A stretch of DNA of 64,000 nt from Streptomyces durmitorensis (GCF_023498005.1 NZ_CP097289.1:2046001-2110000), one strand, 5' to 3'. Shown: positions 43,334 to 52,153, numbered from the stretch's first letter. Numbers and translations are program-made. Notes: a model not told the origin generated them from the letters alone.

Positions 43334-44302
43334 ATGGAGACGTCAATGGGATGTTGCGTACCGGAAACCCGAATCTGCTCCACCGGCCCGCTGCCCACGC
43401 CGGCCCGCGTGCCGCCCGCGCACCCCCAAGTCAGGCTCCCCGGCGGCGAGTTCTTGATGGGTGACTCCTTCGGCGAGGGCTATCCGACAGACGGTGAACA
43501 GCCGGTGCACGCCGTACGCGTCACCCCGTTCGCCATCGACGTCACGACGGTGACCGTGGCGATGTTCCGGGCCTTCGTCGACGACACCGCGTACCTGACC
43601 GCCGCCGAACGGGAGGGCAGTTCCGCCGTGTTCCACCTGGCCGTCGCCGCCGAGCGGGCCGACATCATCGGGAACAGCCCGGCCGCCCCCTGGTGGCTGG
43701 ACGTACGGGGAGCCGACTGGCGCCACCCCCTTGGCCCGCTGTCCACCGCGGAACCGGACCACCCAGCGGTGCACGTGGCCTGGGACGACGCCATGGCGTA
43801 CTGCGCGTGGGCGGGGCGCCGCCTGCCGACCGAGGCCGAGTGGGAGTACGCGGCCCGCGGCGGACTCGCAGGCCGCCGCTTCGCATGGGGAGACGAACTC
43901 ACCCCCGACGGGCGGTGGTTGTGCAACATCTGGCAGGGCGCGTTCCCGTACGCCAACACCGGTGCGGACGGCTGGCTGGCGACCGCACCGGTCCGCACGT
44001 ACCCGCCCAACGGCCACGGCCTGTACGAAGTCGCCGGGAACGTCTGGGAGTGGTGCGCGGACTGGTTCGCCACCGACTACTACGCCCACTCCCCCGCCGC
44101 CGACCCCAAGGGGCCGCGGAGCGGCGAGCGCCGTGTCATGCGCGGCGGCTCCTACCTGTGCCATCACACCTACTGCCACCGCTACCGCGTGGCCGCCCGC
44201 TCGGCCAACACGCCCGCCTCCAGCAGCGGAAACTGCGGGTTCCGGACGGTCGCCGCGCGAGGGGTCACCCCGGGGGTCAGGAGGACTCCTTGCTCCCGGT
44301 GA
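43334..44302 (+). CDS. Formylglycine-generating enzyme (sulfatase-activating)
   Basis: This 322-residue copper oxidase converts the CxPxR cysteine of sulfatases to formylglycine. The FGE-sulfatase fold is shown by LPGGEFLMGDSFGEGYPTDGE, VTPFAIDVTTVTVAMFRAFVDDT, GRRLPTEAEWEYAARGG and GNVWEWCADWF. The two active cysteines are in RGGSYLCHHTYCHRY (Cys276 and Cys281, five apart as in known enzymes). The start ATG appears leaderless. Its 3' end overlaps the convergent GH3 gene by 26 bases. It faces the PadR/sulfatase operon, its obvious partner. Confidence 0.94.
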   Translation: METSMGCCVPETRICSTGPLPTPARVPPAHPQVRLPGGEFLMGDSFGEGYPTDGEQPVHAVRVTPFAIDVTTVTVAMFRAFVDDTAYLTAAEREGSSAVFHLAVAAERADIIGNSPAAPWWLDVRGADWRHPLGPLSTAEPDHPAVHVAWDDAMAYCAWAGRRLPTEAEWEYAARGGLAGRRFAWGDELTPDGRWLCNIWQGAFPYANTGADGWLATAPVRTYPPNGHGLYEVAGNVWEWCADWFATDYYAHSPAADPKGPRSGERRVMRGGSYLCHHTYCHRYRVAARSANTPASSSGNCGFRTVAARGVTPGVRRTPCSR

Positions 44303-46583
44303 CCGCGGCTGACCGCACCGTCTCGACCAGTTCCTGTACGTCGTCGAAGCTCAGGGGGACGATCGGGAGCCCCGCGAGCTGGCTGAGGCGCATGTTGGCC
44401 ACCATCCGGTGGCGGGGGCTTCCCTCCTTGGGGTAGGTGTCGCCCATGGACTGCCGGACGCGGCACAGCAGTGCCTCGATGGCCGGGCCGCCCGCGGGGT
44501 GGGCGAGCCATACTTCGACGGTCGAGTCGGCGTCCGGCTGCTCGGCGTAGGCGTCGCCTGTGACCGGGACCGTCGCGCTCAGCCGGATGTCGCGGCTGGA
44601 GGCCCCGACGTCGATGCGGTGGTCGGCGTTTTCGACGAGCCAGGTGTCGGCTGCGGTGTCGAAATAGGCGAGGTCGGCGCGGGCGACGCGGACGGTGACG
44701 TTCTGGGTCTCGCCAGGCGTGAGCCACACGGTGGCGAAACCCTTCAACTCCCTCACTGGGCGTCGGACCCGCTCCCCCGGCGCGGCCACGTACACCTGGA
44801 CGACCTCGTGCCCGGTCCGCTCCCCCGTGTTGGTGACCGCCACCGTGACGTCGAGCCCGCCTGCGTCCGAGGTGACCCGCAGGTCCGCGTAGTCGAAGGT
44901 GGTGTACGAGAGGCCGTGCCCGAAGGGGAAGGAGACCGCCATGTCGCGAGCGTCGTAGTGGCGATAGCCGACGAACAGGCCCTCGCGGTACGCGACATGA
45001 CCGTTCTCGCCAGGCCAGGCCAGGTAGGCCGGGGTGTCGGCGAGCCGCTGCGGGATCGTCTCCGCGAGACGCCCCGACGGGTTCGCCCGACCGAACAGCA
45101 GATCCGCGGTGGCCGATCCTCCGGCCTGACCGAGCAGCCAGCCCTCCAGAACAGCCGGTACGTCGTCGATCCACCCGGCCAGGCGGACCACGCCGCCGTT
45201 GGCGAGGACCACGACGATGTTCGGGTTCACCGCACTGACGGCGGCGAGCAACCGGGTTTGCTCTTCCGGGAGTTCGATGTGCTCGCGGTCATAGCCCTCG
45301 GACTCCAGGCTCGGCGGAAGACCGAGGAAGAGCACGGCCACGTCCGCGCTCTCGGCCGCGCGGACGGCCTCCTCGTGCAGCGCGGCCGCGTCGGCGTCCG
45401 GAGCATCGACGGGGAAGCCGGGAGCAAAGGAGATGTGCGCCGCGGGCGCGGCCTCACGGACCGAGGTCAATGCGTCGTCGAGCCGGGTCGGGGTCACGCG
45501 CGAGCTGCCCTCACCCTGATAGCGCGGTGTGCGTGCGAACTCACCGATGACCGCGATGCGTTGTGGCGCGGCGGGGTCCAGGGGGAGCAGCGCGCCATCG
45601 TTCTTGAGCAGGACCGCCCCGCGCGTGGCGACCTCGCGGGCCAGATCGTGGTGGGCGGCCGGGTCGAAGCAGGCGTCGGGGCGCGCGTGCGCGGCCGCCT
45701 TGCGGGCAACTGCCACGATCCGGGCGGCGCTGCGGTCCAGTGCTTCCTCGGAGAGTTCACCGGATTCCACGGCCGCGACGGCGCGGGCGGGGCCGGCGCC
45801 GGACGAGGACGGCATCTCCAGGTCGAGCCCGGCGGCGAGGGCCCGCGCCCGGTCGACGACGGCTCCCCAGTCGGAGACGACCACGCCGTCGAATCCCCAT
45901 TCATCCCGCAGGACGTCCGTCAGCAGCCACGGATTCTGTGACGCGTGCACGCCGTTGACCCGGTTGTACGCGCACATGACGGTCCAGGGCCGGGCTTCGG
46001 TCACCACGCGGCGGAAGGCCGGGAGATAGATCTCGCGCAGGGCCCGTACGTCGATGTCCGCGCTGACCGACATGCGGCCGGTCTCCTGGTTGTTCGCGGC
46101 GAAATGCTTGACCGAGGCCCCGACACCATGCGCCTGCAGTCCGTTGACCCACGCCGCTCCCAACACGCCACTGAGCAATGGGTCTTCGGAGAAGTACTCG
46201 AAATTGCGCCCGCACAGCGGGCTGCGCTTGATGTTGACGCCCGGTCCGAGCAGCACGTGCACGCCGTGTGCGAGGCACTCGCGGGCCAGTGCGCCGCCGA
46301 CCCGCCCCGCGAGGTCGGTGTCCCAGGTGCAGGCCAGGGTGACGGCCGGCGGGAAGCAGGTGGCCGGGGCGCTGGCGTTGATGCCCAGGTGGTCGGCCTG
46401 GGTGTCGTTCTGCAGCCGCAGTCCGTGGGGGCCGTCCGAGAGGCGGAACGCCGGGATCCCCGCGTCGGGGAGTGCGGTGGTGTGCCACCAGCCTGCGCCG
46501 GTGGTCAGGGCGGCCTTCTCGGCGAGGCTCAGCCGGGCGACCGTCTCGCCGGGCGTCTGCGCCGGCTGATTCGGGTTGTTCAT
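44277..46583 (-). CDS. GH3 beta-glycosidase
   Basis: This 768-residue cytoplasmic enzyme has the GH3 N-terminal barrel (RLSLAEKAALTTGAGWWHT, RLSDGPHGLRLQ, VKHFAANNQETGR) with nucleophile Asp238 in GVVVSDWGAVV. The second domain contains LPLDPAAPQRIAVIGEFA, and a fibronectin III-like end follows (VAVTNTGERTGHEVVQVYV). It probably removes glucose or xylose residues from an imported glycoside. It follows the second transporter on the same strand after 64 bases. No signal peptide is present. Confidence 0.95.
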   Translation of the reverse strand: MNNPNQPAQTPGETVARLSLAEKAALTTGAGWWHTTALPDAGIPAFRLSDGPHGLRLQNDTQADHLGINASAPATCFPPAVTLACTWDTDLAGRVGGALARECLAHGVHVLLGPGVNIKRSPLCGRNFEYFSEDPLLSGVLGAAWVNGLQAHGVGASVKHFAANNQETGRMSVSADIDVRALREIYLPAFRRVVTEARPWTVMCAYNRVNGVHASQNPWLLTDVLRDEWGFDGVVVSDWGAVVDRARALAAGLDLEMPSSSGAGPARAVAAVESGELSEEALDRSAARIVAVARKAAAHARPDACFDPAAHHDLAREVATRGAVLLKNDGALLPLDPAAPQRIAVIGEFARTPRYQGEGSSRVTPTRLDDALTSVREAAPAAHISFAPGFPVDAPDADAAALHEEAVRAAESADVAVLFLGLPPSLESEGYDREHIELPEEQTRLLAAVSAVNPNIVVVLANGGVVRLAGWIDDVPAVLEGWLLGQAGGSATADLLFGRANPSGRLAETIPQRLADTPAYLAWPGENGHVAYREGLFVGYRHYDARDMAVSFPFGHGLSYTTFDYADLRVTSDAGGLDVTVAVTNTGERTGHEVVQVYVAAPGERVRRPVRELKGFATVWLTPGETQNVTVRVARADLAYFDTAADTWLVENADHRIDVGASSRDIRLSATVPVTGDAYAEQPDADSTVEVWLAHPAGGPAIEALLCRVRQSMGDTYPKEGSPRHRMVANMRLSQLAGLPIVPLSFDDVQELVETVRSAAVTGSKESS

Positions 46584-46647
46584 GCTTTCTCCTTGGAGCG
46601 TGGTGCGGGTTGATGCGCGGTGCGGAGGTTGCCGTGGTCGGCTGCGG

Positions 46648-47937
46648 TCATCGGACGCTCTTCACGCGCAAGACCGCCACAGCACCGAGCAGCGCGAAGG
46701 CCATGGCCAGGGGGAAGAGCGTCCGGTACCCGCCGAGCCACAGGACGACTGCTCCGGCAATGGCGGGGGCAAGGACCTGCGGCAGGGTGGCCGCGACGTT
46801 CACGACGCCGAGGTCGCGAGCGAAGGACCGCTCGGACGGCAGCACTTGAGAGATGAGCGCGGTGTCCACGCCCTGGAAGCAGCCGAAGCCGATGCCCACC
46901 AGGAAGGCCATTGCGGTCATTCCGGTCATGGTGGGGACGGCGAAGGGGATGAGCATGGCGCATCCGATGAGGGAAGCCGAAGCCACCACGAACACCTTGC
47001 GCCGGCCGAGCCGGTCCGAGAGGGGTCCGCTGATGACAGCGGCCGGAAGCAGCCCCGCCACGGCGCTCAGCGCGAGAGCGGGGACGTGGTCGATGGCCTC
47101 GTCGTGCAGGCCGATGTAGTCCTGGAGGATGTAGAGCTTGTAGCCGATGACCAGGAAGTACGACAGGTTGGTGCACAGCCTGCCGATGAACACCCAGAAG
47201 AAGTCGGGGTGCCCCCGCGGGTTCGGCAACAGCCCGCCCAGGAACTCACGCACCCGGAAGGGCTCTTGGGGCTCGCTCTGGCTCGGGCGGTCCGGGTTGA
47301 GGGTCACGAGGACGACCGCCAGGGTCGTCGCGAGCGCGGCGAGCACTCCGTACGCCGTGGTGATCCGGTCGTCGAGGGCGGCGGCGAAGACCTGGCCGAG
47401 CAGCGAGCCGCACATGGCTCCGAGGCCGAAGACGGTGGAGAACAGGCCCCGCTTCTGTGGCGGCACCCGGTCGGGCATGACGGCCGAGAGCGGGCCCATC
47501 GCGAAGTTGTAGCCGATCTGTACCAGGCACCAGAGGGCCAGCGTCGCCGGTATGGAGTGTGTGAACGCCATGCCGATCAGGGCCAGGCCGCCGGTGGCCG
47601 TGCCGGCCACGATCCAGGGCCCGCGTCTCCCGAAGCGGCTGCGGGTCCGGTCCGAGAGGGCTCCCGCGACGGGCTGGGCGACCATCGCGGCGAGCGCGCC
47701 CACCGTGGTGACGATCGCGAGCGTGCCGACCTTCGCTTCCTCGCCGACCGTGCGCTGGATCTGGAGGGCGAGGAGGGTGCCGGGGACGGCTCCCCACACG
47801 AGGGCGATGCCGAGGTTGGCGGGGCCGATGCATGCCATGAGGCGCCGCAGCGCCCGACCGTCGACCAGCGGGGCCGCTCCCGCCGGATCGGCGGGCAGCA
47901 CGGAGGGAGCACGGAGCTCCCTAGGGGGTCTCGCCAT
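46648..47937 (-). CDS. MFS sugar/glycoside transporter
   Basis: The 429-residue protein has twelve hydrophobic segments. The pattern VAQPVAGALSDRTRSRFGRRGPWI is typical of sucrose/maltose-type (SLC45-like and GPH-like) carriers, and GPLSDRLGRRKVFVVASA repeats it in the second half. It likely supplies the GH3 enzyme encoded downstream. Expression should respond to the divergent TetR protein, since a 21-bp palindrome overlaps its promoter. Confidence 0.88.
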   Translation of the reverse strand: MARPPRELRAPSVLPADPAGAAPLVDGRALRRLMACIGPANLGIALVWGAVPGTLLALQIQRTVGEEAKVGTLAIVTTVGALAAMVAQPVAGALSDRTRSRFGRRGPWIVAGTATGGLALIGMAFTHSIPATLALWCLVQIGYNFAMGPLSAVMPDRVPPQKRGLFSTVFGLGAMCGSLLGQVFAAALDDRITTAYGVLAALATTLAVVLVTLNPDRPSQSEPQEPFRVREFLGGLLPNPRGHPDFFWVFIGRLCTNLSYFLVIGYKLYILQDYIGLHDEAIDHVPALALSAVAGLLPAAVISGPLSDRLGRRKVFVVASASLIGCAMLIPFAVPTMTGMTAMAFLVGIGFGCFQGVDTALISQVLPSERSFARDLGVVNVAATLPQVLAPAIAGAVVLWLGGYRTLFPLAMAFALLGAVAVLRVKSVR

Positions 47938-47977
47938 CGGGACCTTCTTTCGGTGGGCCGCACCTGCGACTGGCGAG

Positions 47978-48008
47978 AAACAGTACGGCGTACTGTTTTT
48001 GCGGGCAA
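47978..48008 (-). promoter_or_regulatory. Transporter promoter overlapped by a 21-bp TetR-type palindrome
   Basis: AAACAGTACG-G-CGTACTGTTT is perfect (47978-47998). On the minus strand TTGCCC (48008-48003) and TACTGT (47985-47980) lie 17 bases apart and form a good promoter whose -10 box is inside the palindrome. Bound repressor would block the transporter and GH3 genes. Confidence 0.72.
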
Positions 48009-48049
48009 GGCTTTGCGCAGGTGAAATGTCGGCGGAATAGGGTGGTCGC

Positions 48050-48667
48050 GTGAAATCCAGAAGCTCCTACCCCAAGGGGGTCGCCAAGCGCGAGGAGATC
48101 CTCAAGGTCACCCTTGAGATCTTCGGCCGCGAGGGCGAGCGGAACACCACGCTGCGGACGGTCGCCAAGGAGAGCGGCATCAGCCTGACCGGGCTCATGC
48201 ACTACTTCGCGTCCAAGGACCACCTGCTGACCGAGGTCCTGCGCGCCAGCGACCGAGCGGCCGAGGCCCGTTTCCACGGCCCGGACGCCGTGCGTGATCC
48301 CGGCGAGTTCCTGGCCCGGGCCTTGACGGCGAACGCCGCCAACTCCGCCCGCGTACGCCTCTACATCACCCTCGCCGCGGCCTCCACCAACCCGGCGCAC
48401 CCGGCGCACGCATACTTCAAGGAACGCTTCGCCCTGCTTCGAGCGACCATCGCCGAGCATCTCGCGGCCGAGCAGCGGGCGGGCCGGGGGGACCCCGACC
48501 TTGACCCGGACTTCACCGCCTCCGCCCTCGTCGCGGCGTCCGACGGCATCCAACTCCAGTGGCTGAGCGACCCCGACATCGACATGGCAGACCAGGTCCG
48601 CCGCGTCTGGTGCATGCTCGTGGCGGCGCCCGGCCCACCGGGCCCCGCCGCATCACGCGATACGTAG
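48050..48667 (+). CDS. TetR-family repressor of the GH3 unit
   Basis: The 205-residue protein has the N-terminal DNA-binding domain KREEILKVTLEIFGREGERNTTLRTVAKESGISLTGLMHYFASKDHLL, followed by an all-helical ligand domain. It starts at GTG 48050, 50 bases behind the 21-bp palindrome, and is divergent from the transporter. The ligand is probably a sugar or aglycone from the imported glycoside. Confidence 0.88.
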   Translation: MKSRSSYPKGVAKREEILKVTLEIFGREGERNTTLRTVAKESGISLTGLMHYFASKDHLLTEVLRASDRAAEARFHGPDAVRDPGEFLARALTANAANSARVRLYITLAAASTNPAHPAHAYFKERFALLRATIAEHLAAEQRAGRGDPDLDPDFTASALVAASDGIQLQWLSDPDIDMADQVRRVWCMLVAAPGPPGPAASRDT

Positions 48668-48671
48668 CGCC

Positions 48672-49244
48672 TTAGGCGTGGCCCGCCACGTCGTGACCCA
48701 TGACCGCGCAGGCATAGGCGTGCAGGACGGTGATCACTTCGGCGCGGGCGCGGCGGCCCGCGAGGACTTCCATCTGGTAGCCGTCCTCCATGGCGACGAA
48801 GCTGGCGGCGAGCAGGCGCGGCGGATCCTGCAACGCGAAGTGCCCCTGAGCCTGGCCCAGCACCAGGATCCCTGAGTAGACAGCGATCTGACGTTCCGTC
48901 AGAGCACTGTCGAGGGCCGCAGCCTTGGCGTCGCGCAGGCAGCGCGGCCAGTACTCGAAGAGCAGCCGCGTCAGCGCGTCGTCGGGCCCACTGGCGACCC
49001 CCTTGTCGATACAGGCTCCGAGTTGATCGCGGGCGTCGGCGAAGTGGTGCGCGGCCTCTTCGCGTTGCCGGCTGTAGCGCTCGATGGCCTGCTGATAGGT
49101 CACGTGAACCAGCGCGTCCAGGTCGCCGTAGTAGAGCACCGCGGCGGGCGTGACCCCCGCCTCCTCCGCGACATCGCGCAGCCGCAGACCCTCGAGCCCA
49201 CGTGCCACCAGAGCGCGCTCCATGCCGACCACCGCCCGCGCCAC
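48672..49244 (-). CDS. TetR-family regulator with a very short N-terminus
   Basis: The protein reads VARAVVGMERALVARGLEGLRLRDVAEEAGVTPAAVLYYGDLDALVHVTYQQAIERYSRQ, a TetR domain, then a 120-residue helical ligand part. With the GTG at 49244 it has 190 residues, but the usual basic residues before helix 1 are missing. Further upstream the frame runs antisense to the cupin gene. The gene is therefore either intact with an unusual start or has lost its first codons. It faces the cupin gene head-to-head. Confidence 0.72.
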   Translation of the reverse strand: MARAVVGMERALVARGLEGLRLRDVAEEAGVTPAAVLYYGDLDALVHVTYQQAIERYSRQREEAAHHFADARDQLGACIDKGVASGPDDALTRLLFEYWPRCLRDAKAAALDSALTERQIAVYSGILVLGQAQGHFALQDPPRLLAASFVAMEDGYQMEVLAGRRARAEVITVLHAYACAVMGHDVAGHA

Positions 49245-49506
49245 TTTGCAGAACGAAGACGAGCGGGTTCGGGTCATCCGCTGGGACTTCGAACCCCAGG
49301 AGAGCACCGGCCATCACCTGCACGAGCACGACTATGTCGTCGTACCCGTCACCGACGGGCAAACCGACGTCATCACTCCCGACGGCACCGTCACCACCTC
49401 GCAACTGCGGGCCGGCCGCTCCTACGCGCGCCCCGCCGGCGGCGAACACGAAGTCGTCAACACCGGCACTGCCCCGCTGACCTTCATCGAGATCGAACTG
49501 AAGTGA
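49222..49506 (+). CDS. Small single-domain cupin
   Basis: From ATG 49222 the 94-residue protein reads LQNEDERVRVIRWDFEPQESTGHHLHEHDYVVVPVTDGQ, with the metal-binding GHHLHEHDY motif of cupins, and PAGGEHEVVNTGTAPLTFIEIE at the end. The function could be a dioxygenase, isomerase or sugar-binding role. Its first 23 bases overlap the start of the divergent TetR gene, so there is no room for a normal promoter between them. Confidence 0.78.
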   Translation: MPTTARATLQNEDERVRVIRWDFEPQESTGHHLHEHDYVVVPVTDGQTDVITPDGTVTTSQLRAGRSYARPAGGEHEVVNTGTAPLTFIEIELK

Positions 49507-50062
49507 CGGCACCTGAAGTCAACGAAATCCGCTGAACGAACGGCGGCCCCGCGCGGTTACAGTACGGCGATGACCAGCGCATACCGCCCGGCCCGCGCCT
49601 CGGCGCACGACGGACGACTGCCTCCTGGTCTACGACAAGGTCCCGTCCCAAGCCCCCGGCCCGGTGGTCCCGCACTGGCCGGCAAGATGTCGACCCGCAG
49701 CTCTGGGGCGACTGGGGATCGGCCGACCTCAACTCGGCGACGGGCACAGTCGTGTCGTTGCTACACACGCGCACTTCACGTCGACGGCATCAAGCTCTCA
49801 CCCCTGGACGCTGAACGAGAGCGCGCGCTGCGCGTACGGAACCGACAGGCATACGTTGGCTGACGCTCAGCTCGCTCTGTCTACGGCCCTGGCGTGGCCC
49901 AGTCACACCCACTTCGATCCTCATTGGAGGCACTGAGGGTTCGTTCGGTGGTTCCCTGGTCGGGATCTCTGCCCGAAGGTAGCCGCTGTGTGACGACAGG
50001 ACTACGGTGGGAGGACTGGCCCCAGCCCCCGGCTCCGCGAAAATGACCGAGCAAGGTGTGTC
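49507..50062. other. Gene-poor stretch
   Basis: I see no convincing gene. Frames here are short and lack the usual third-position bias. A plus-strand piece near 49615-49660 (DCLLVYDKVPSQ) may be a gene fragment I cannot identify. Confidence 0.5.
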
Positions 50063-50422
50063 ATGCAGCGCACATTGAGGACGTACGAGGAGCGCTGGTC
50101 TCGAAAAGAGTCGCTCGTCTGGCATGAGAGCAATCCTTCCGGCGAGGTCGAGACTCTTCGCTCGGAGAACGTGGAACTGCGCCGACGGCTGCGCAGGCGT
50201 GCGGTCACCATTCGGGCTCAGGGCGTGGTCATGGCCCTCGTGCCCTGTTCCAGCGCACACGCCAAGGACTTTCTCGCTGATCTGGCCGATCACTGCGGCC
50301 TCACGGTGCGCGACGTCGCCCGGGCCCTCGTCGGCGCCTTGGAGGGCCGTCCACTCACGGCGAAGATGCAGCGCGAGCTCGGCAGCGCGGTGGTGCGCCT
50401 CAAGGACGGCGCTCCGGCCTGA
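50063..50422 (+). CDS. Small ANTAR-domain protein
   Basis: The 119-residue protein has a coiled-coil start (GEVETLRSENVELRRRLRRR) and an ANTAR RNA-binding helix bundle, ELRRRLRRRAVTIRAQGVVMAL to HCGLTVRDVARALVGALEG, with a Leu/Val-rich ending MQRELGSAVVRLKDG. ANTAR proteins bind two-hairpin RNA structures and prevent transcription termination. No receiver or GAF domain is attached. A decayed relative lies at 62.9 kb. The start ATG has AAGGTG nearby. Confidence 0.72.
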   Translation: MQRTLRTYEERWSRKESLVWHESNPSGEVETLRSENVELRRRLRRRAVTIRAQGVVMALVPCSSAHAKDFLADLADHCGLTVRDVARALVGALEGRPLTAKMQRELGSAVVRLKDGAPA

Positions 50423-50578
50423 GCGGGTCAGCCGCTCCTCCTTCCGGCCGCGCGCTCCTGCCCCCCGGCCGAAGATGCACGACACGGACCAGACACCACG
50501 CCCCTGCGCCGGACGGACGCCGCCGCGCAGAGGCCGCACCCGCCGTTGGAGCAGGGACTTGAACCACAGGAGGTTCGC

Positions 50579-51148
50579 ATGCCTGAGGACCATGCCCGTA
50601 AGCCGAAGATCGACCAGGCGTTCCGCGTTTCGGACGGTCAACCGGTGGAGTTCGAGGGTAAGACAGTGCACCTTGCCTTCGGTATTTCCATGAAGTGGGC
50701 GACGTCCAGGCTGGCGATCGCCTTCACCTCTTCCGTAAGCAAACCGCCCCAGGGCGTGTGTCTGGAACTGTCGGAAGGCGATCTGCTCGTCAACGGCTCC
50801 CGGTCGCCGGGCGTCTGCCTGTGGGCCGACTCGGCGCCGCCGGTGGTATACCTGGAGCCGCTGATCAAGCCCACCGCCACGTCGACGCTGCAGGTCTGGA
50901 ACTGCTGGCGAGGCGGGGACGGGGAACCCCAGATGTGGAGGGGCAACGCCGGCCTGCTCGTCGACCTCAACCCCGGCGCCTCCTACCGCTTCAGCTGCAG
51001 CGACGGCACGGGACATGCCGACTTCACCGATCTCATCTTCGGCCTGGAGATCCAGGAGAAGACCAGCGACCCGTGGCTGGAGCCGCTGCCGCCCCAGACA
51101 TTCACCCTGAGTACGGACTCCACCCACCCCCGCAGCGCCAACGCGTGA
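50579..51148 (+). CDS. Unrecognised 189-residue beta-rich protein
   Basis: From ATG 50579 behind AGGAGG the sequence reads MPEDHARKPKIDQAFRVSDG, followed by alternating strands such as GVCLWADSAPPVVYLEPLIK and TSTLQVWNCWRGGDG. Two or three Trp/Cys positions (QVWNCW, CSDGTG) suggest a carbohydrate-binding or lectin-like sandwich, but I recognise no family. There is no signal peptide. It follows the ANTAR gene by 156 bases on the same strand. Confidence 0.6.
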   Translation: MPEDHARKPKIDQAFRVSDGQPVEFEGKTVHLAFGISMKWATSRLAIAFTSSVSKPPQGVCLELSEGDLLVNGSRSPGVCLWADSAPPVVYLEPLIKPTATSTLQVWNCWRGGDGEPQMWRGNAGLLVDLNPGASYRFSCSDGTGHADFTDLIFGLEIQEKTSDPWLEPLPPQTFTLSTDSTHPRSANA

Positions 51149-51220
51149 CGACCGCCAGCGCCCGGCACATCTACCAACCGCAAACCCCACTCACCCCTTG
51201 ACCAAAGTCATAGGGCCCCC

Positions 51221-51333
51221 GTGGACCTGATCCAGGGGGATCCCCAGACCCACCGGATCGGCTCGCCCTGAGCAACTTCTCCGGATTCGGCAGGCAGAAC
51301 ACCTCGTTCGCGTTGCAGCACGACCGGGCCTGA
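51221..51333 (+). pseudogene. Fragment resembling the end of a beta-ketoacyl synthase
   Basis: One frame gives VDLIQGDPQTHRIGSP and stops; the next gives ALSNFSGFGRQNTSFALQHDRA and stops. The pair resembles the C-terminus of ketoacyl synthases (SNSFGFGGQN near the last strand) with one frameshift. Nothing upstream continues it. The stretch 51149-51692 otherwise holds no gene. Confidence 0.4.
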
Positions 51334-51692
51334 TGCTCTGCGGGAGCAACAGCTCCCATCGTGTCAACTGACCATTCGCCACCCTGCCCCGCGGCGCCTT
51401 CGCCCGACTCACGTCACTCTGCTGTGCAGCACAGGGTGGACGGCTGCTTCCGTATCCGCGGACTAGTCCTCATCAGCGGTCGTGTGGCACAGCTTCTCGA
51501 CTGCCCCGTTCTCGTCGCTGGCACCGAACATCCAGCGGTTCACGGACGAAGGGGTCGTTCATGGCCCTTCCTATGCCTTGCAGCCGCAGACAGGATTCAG
51601 CTTCCGCCGTGGTCCGATAGCAGGTGCGCGCCCGCTGGCAGGCACAGCCCCTCTGCTCCCCTGCGGGCACAGGCGGGTGACAGCCTCACCCG

Positions 51693-52031
51693 CTATTGCA
51701 TCGACCTGCGCGGCTCGGAGTTCACCGGCGGCGCGCTCGACAACAAATAGCCCGTCCGGTGGCTTCTCGCGCCAGACCTCGCCTGAGCGGCTCTCCCCTG
51801 GTACGCATCGCGCCATGTGACCCCGGTGAACTCGAGCAGTAGATGCCGTCGGCCTGCCTCGAACTCGCGGATGATGGTGTCACTGAGCTTGCCGATGTTG
51901 ATGACGTCCAGCTCGCCGGTGAGTGCGAGCGTGAGAAACGGTGGGTTGCAGGGCAGGGCCTCGCGGATGGCCCGTCGATCCTTCGCACGCCATGCCGACC
52001 GCTGGCGGGGCCCGGAGTTCACTGGCGGCAC
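51693..52031 (-). pseudogene. STAS-domain relic between two direct repeats
   Basis: PFLTLALTGELDVINIGKLSDTIIREFEAGRRHLLLEFTGVTW matches the first half of anti-sigma-factor antagonists. The phosphorylated-Ser segment DSSGL and the rest are absent. The fragment is bounded by near-identical segments around CCGGTGAACTCCGAGCC and CCAGTGAACTCCGGGCC (about 51710-51735 and 52007-52031), which read PPVNSEPRR and PPVNSGPRQ in the frame. The repeats may mark a recombination event. Confidence 0.55.
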
Positions 52032-52153
52032 ACCTTCAACGCCAAAGTCACCCGCCCCGCAGACCCTCGCGATCGACCTCGCCCGACGCGGTGACGGTGC
52101 TCTCTCGTCGGACTACGGTCAACAACACCATCGTTGTGGGTGCCAGCCAGCGT

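Noticed and set aside
49790..51190. Minus-strand open frame of 466 codons opposite the ANTAR and 189-residue protein genes
   Set aside because: The plus-strand genes have better starts, ribosome sites and codon bias; the frame shows no domain.
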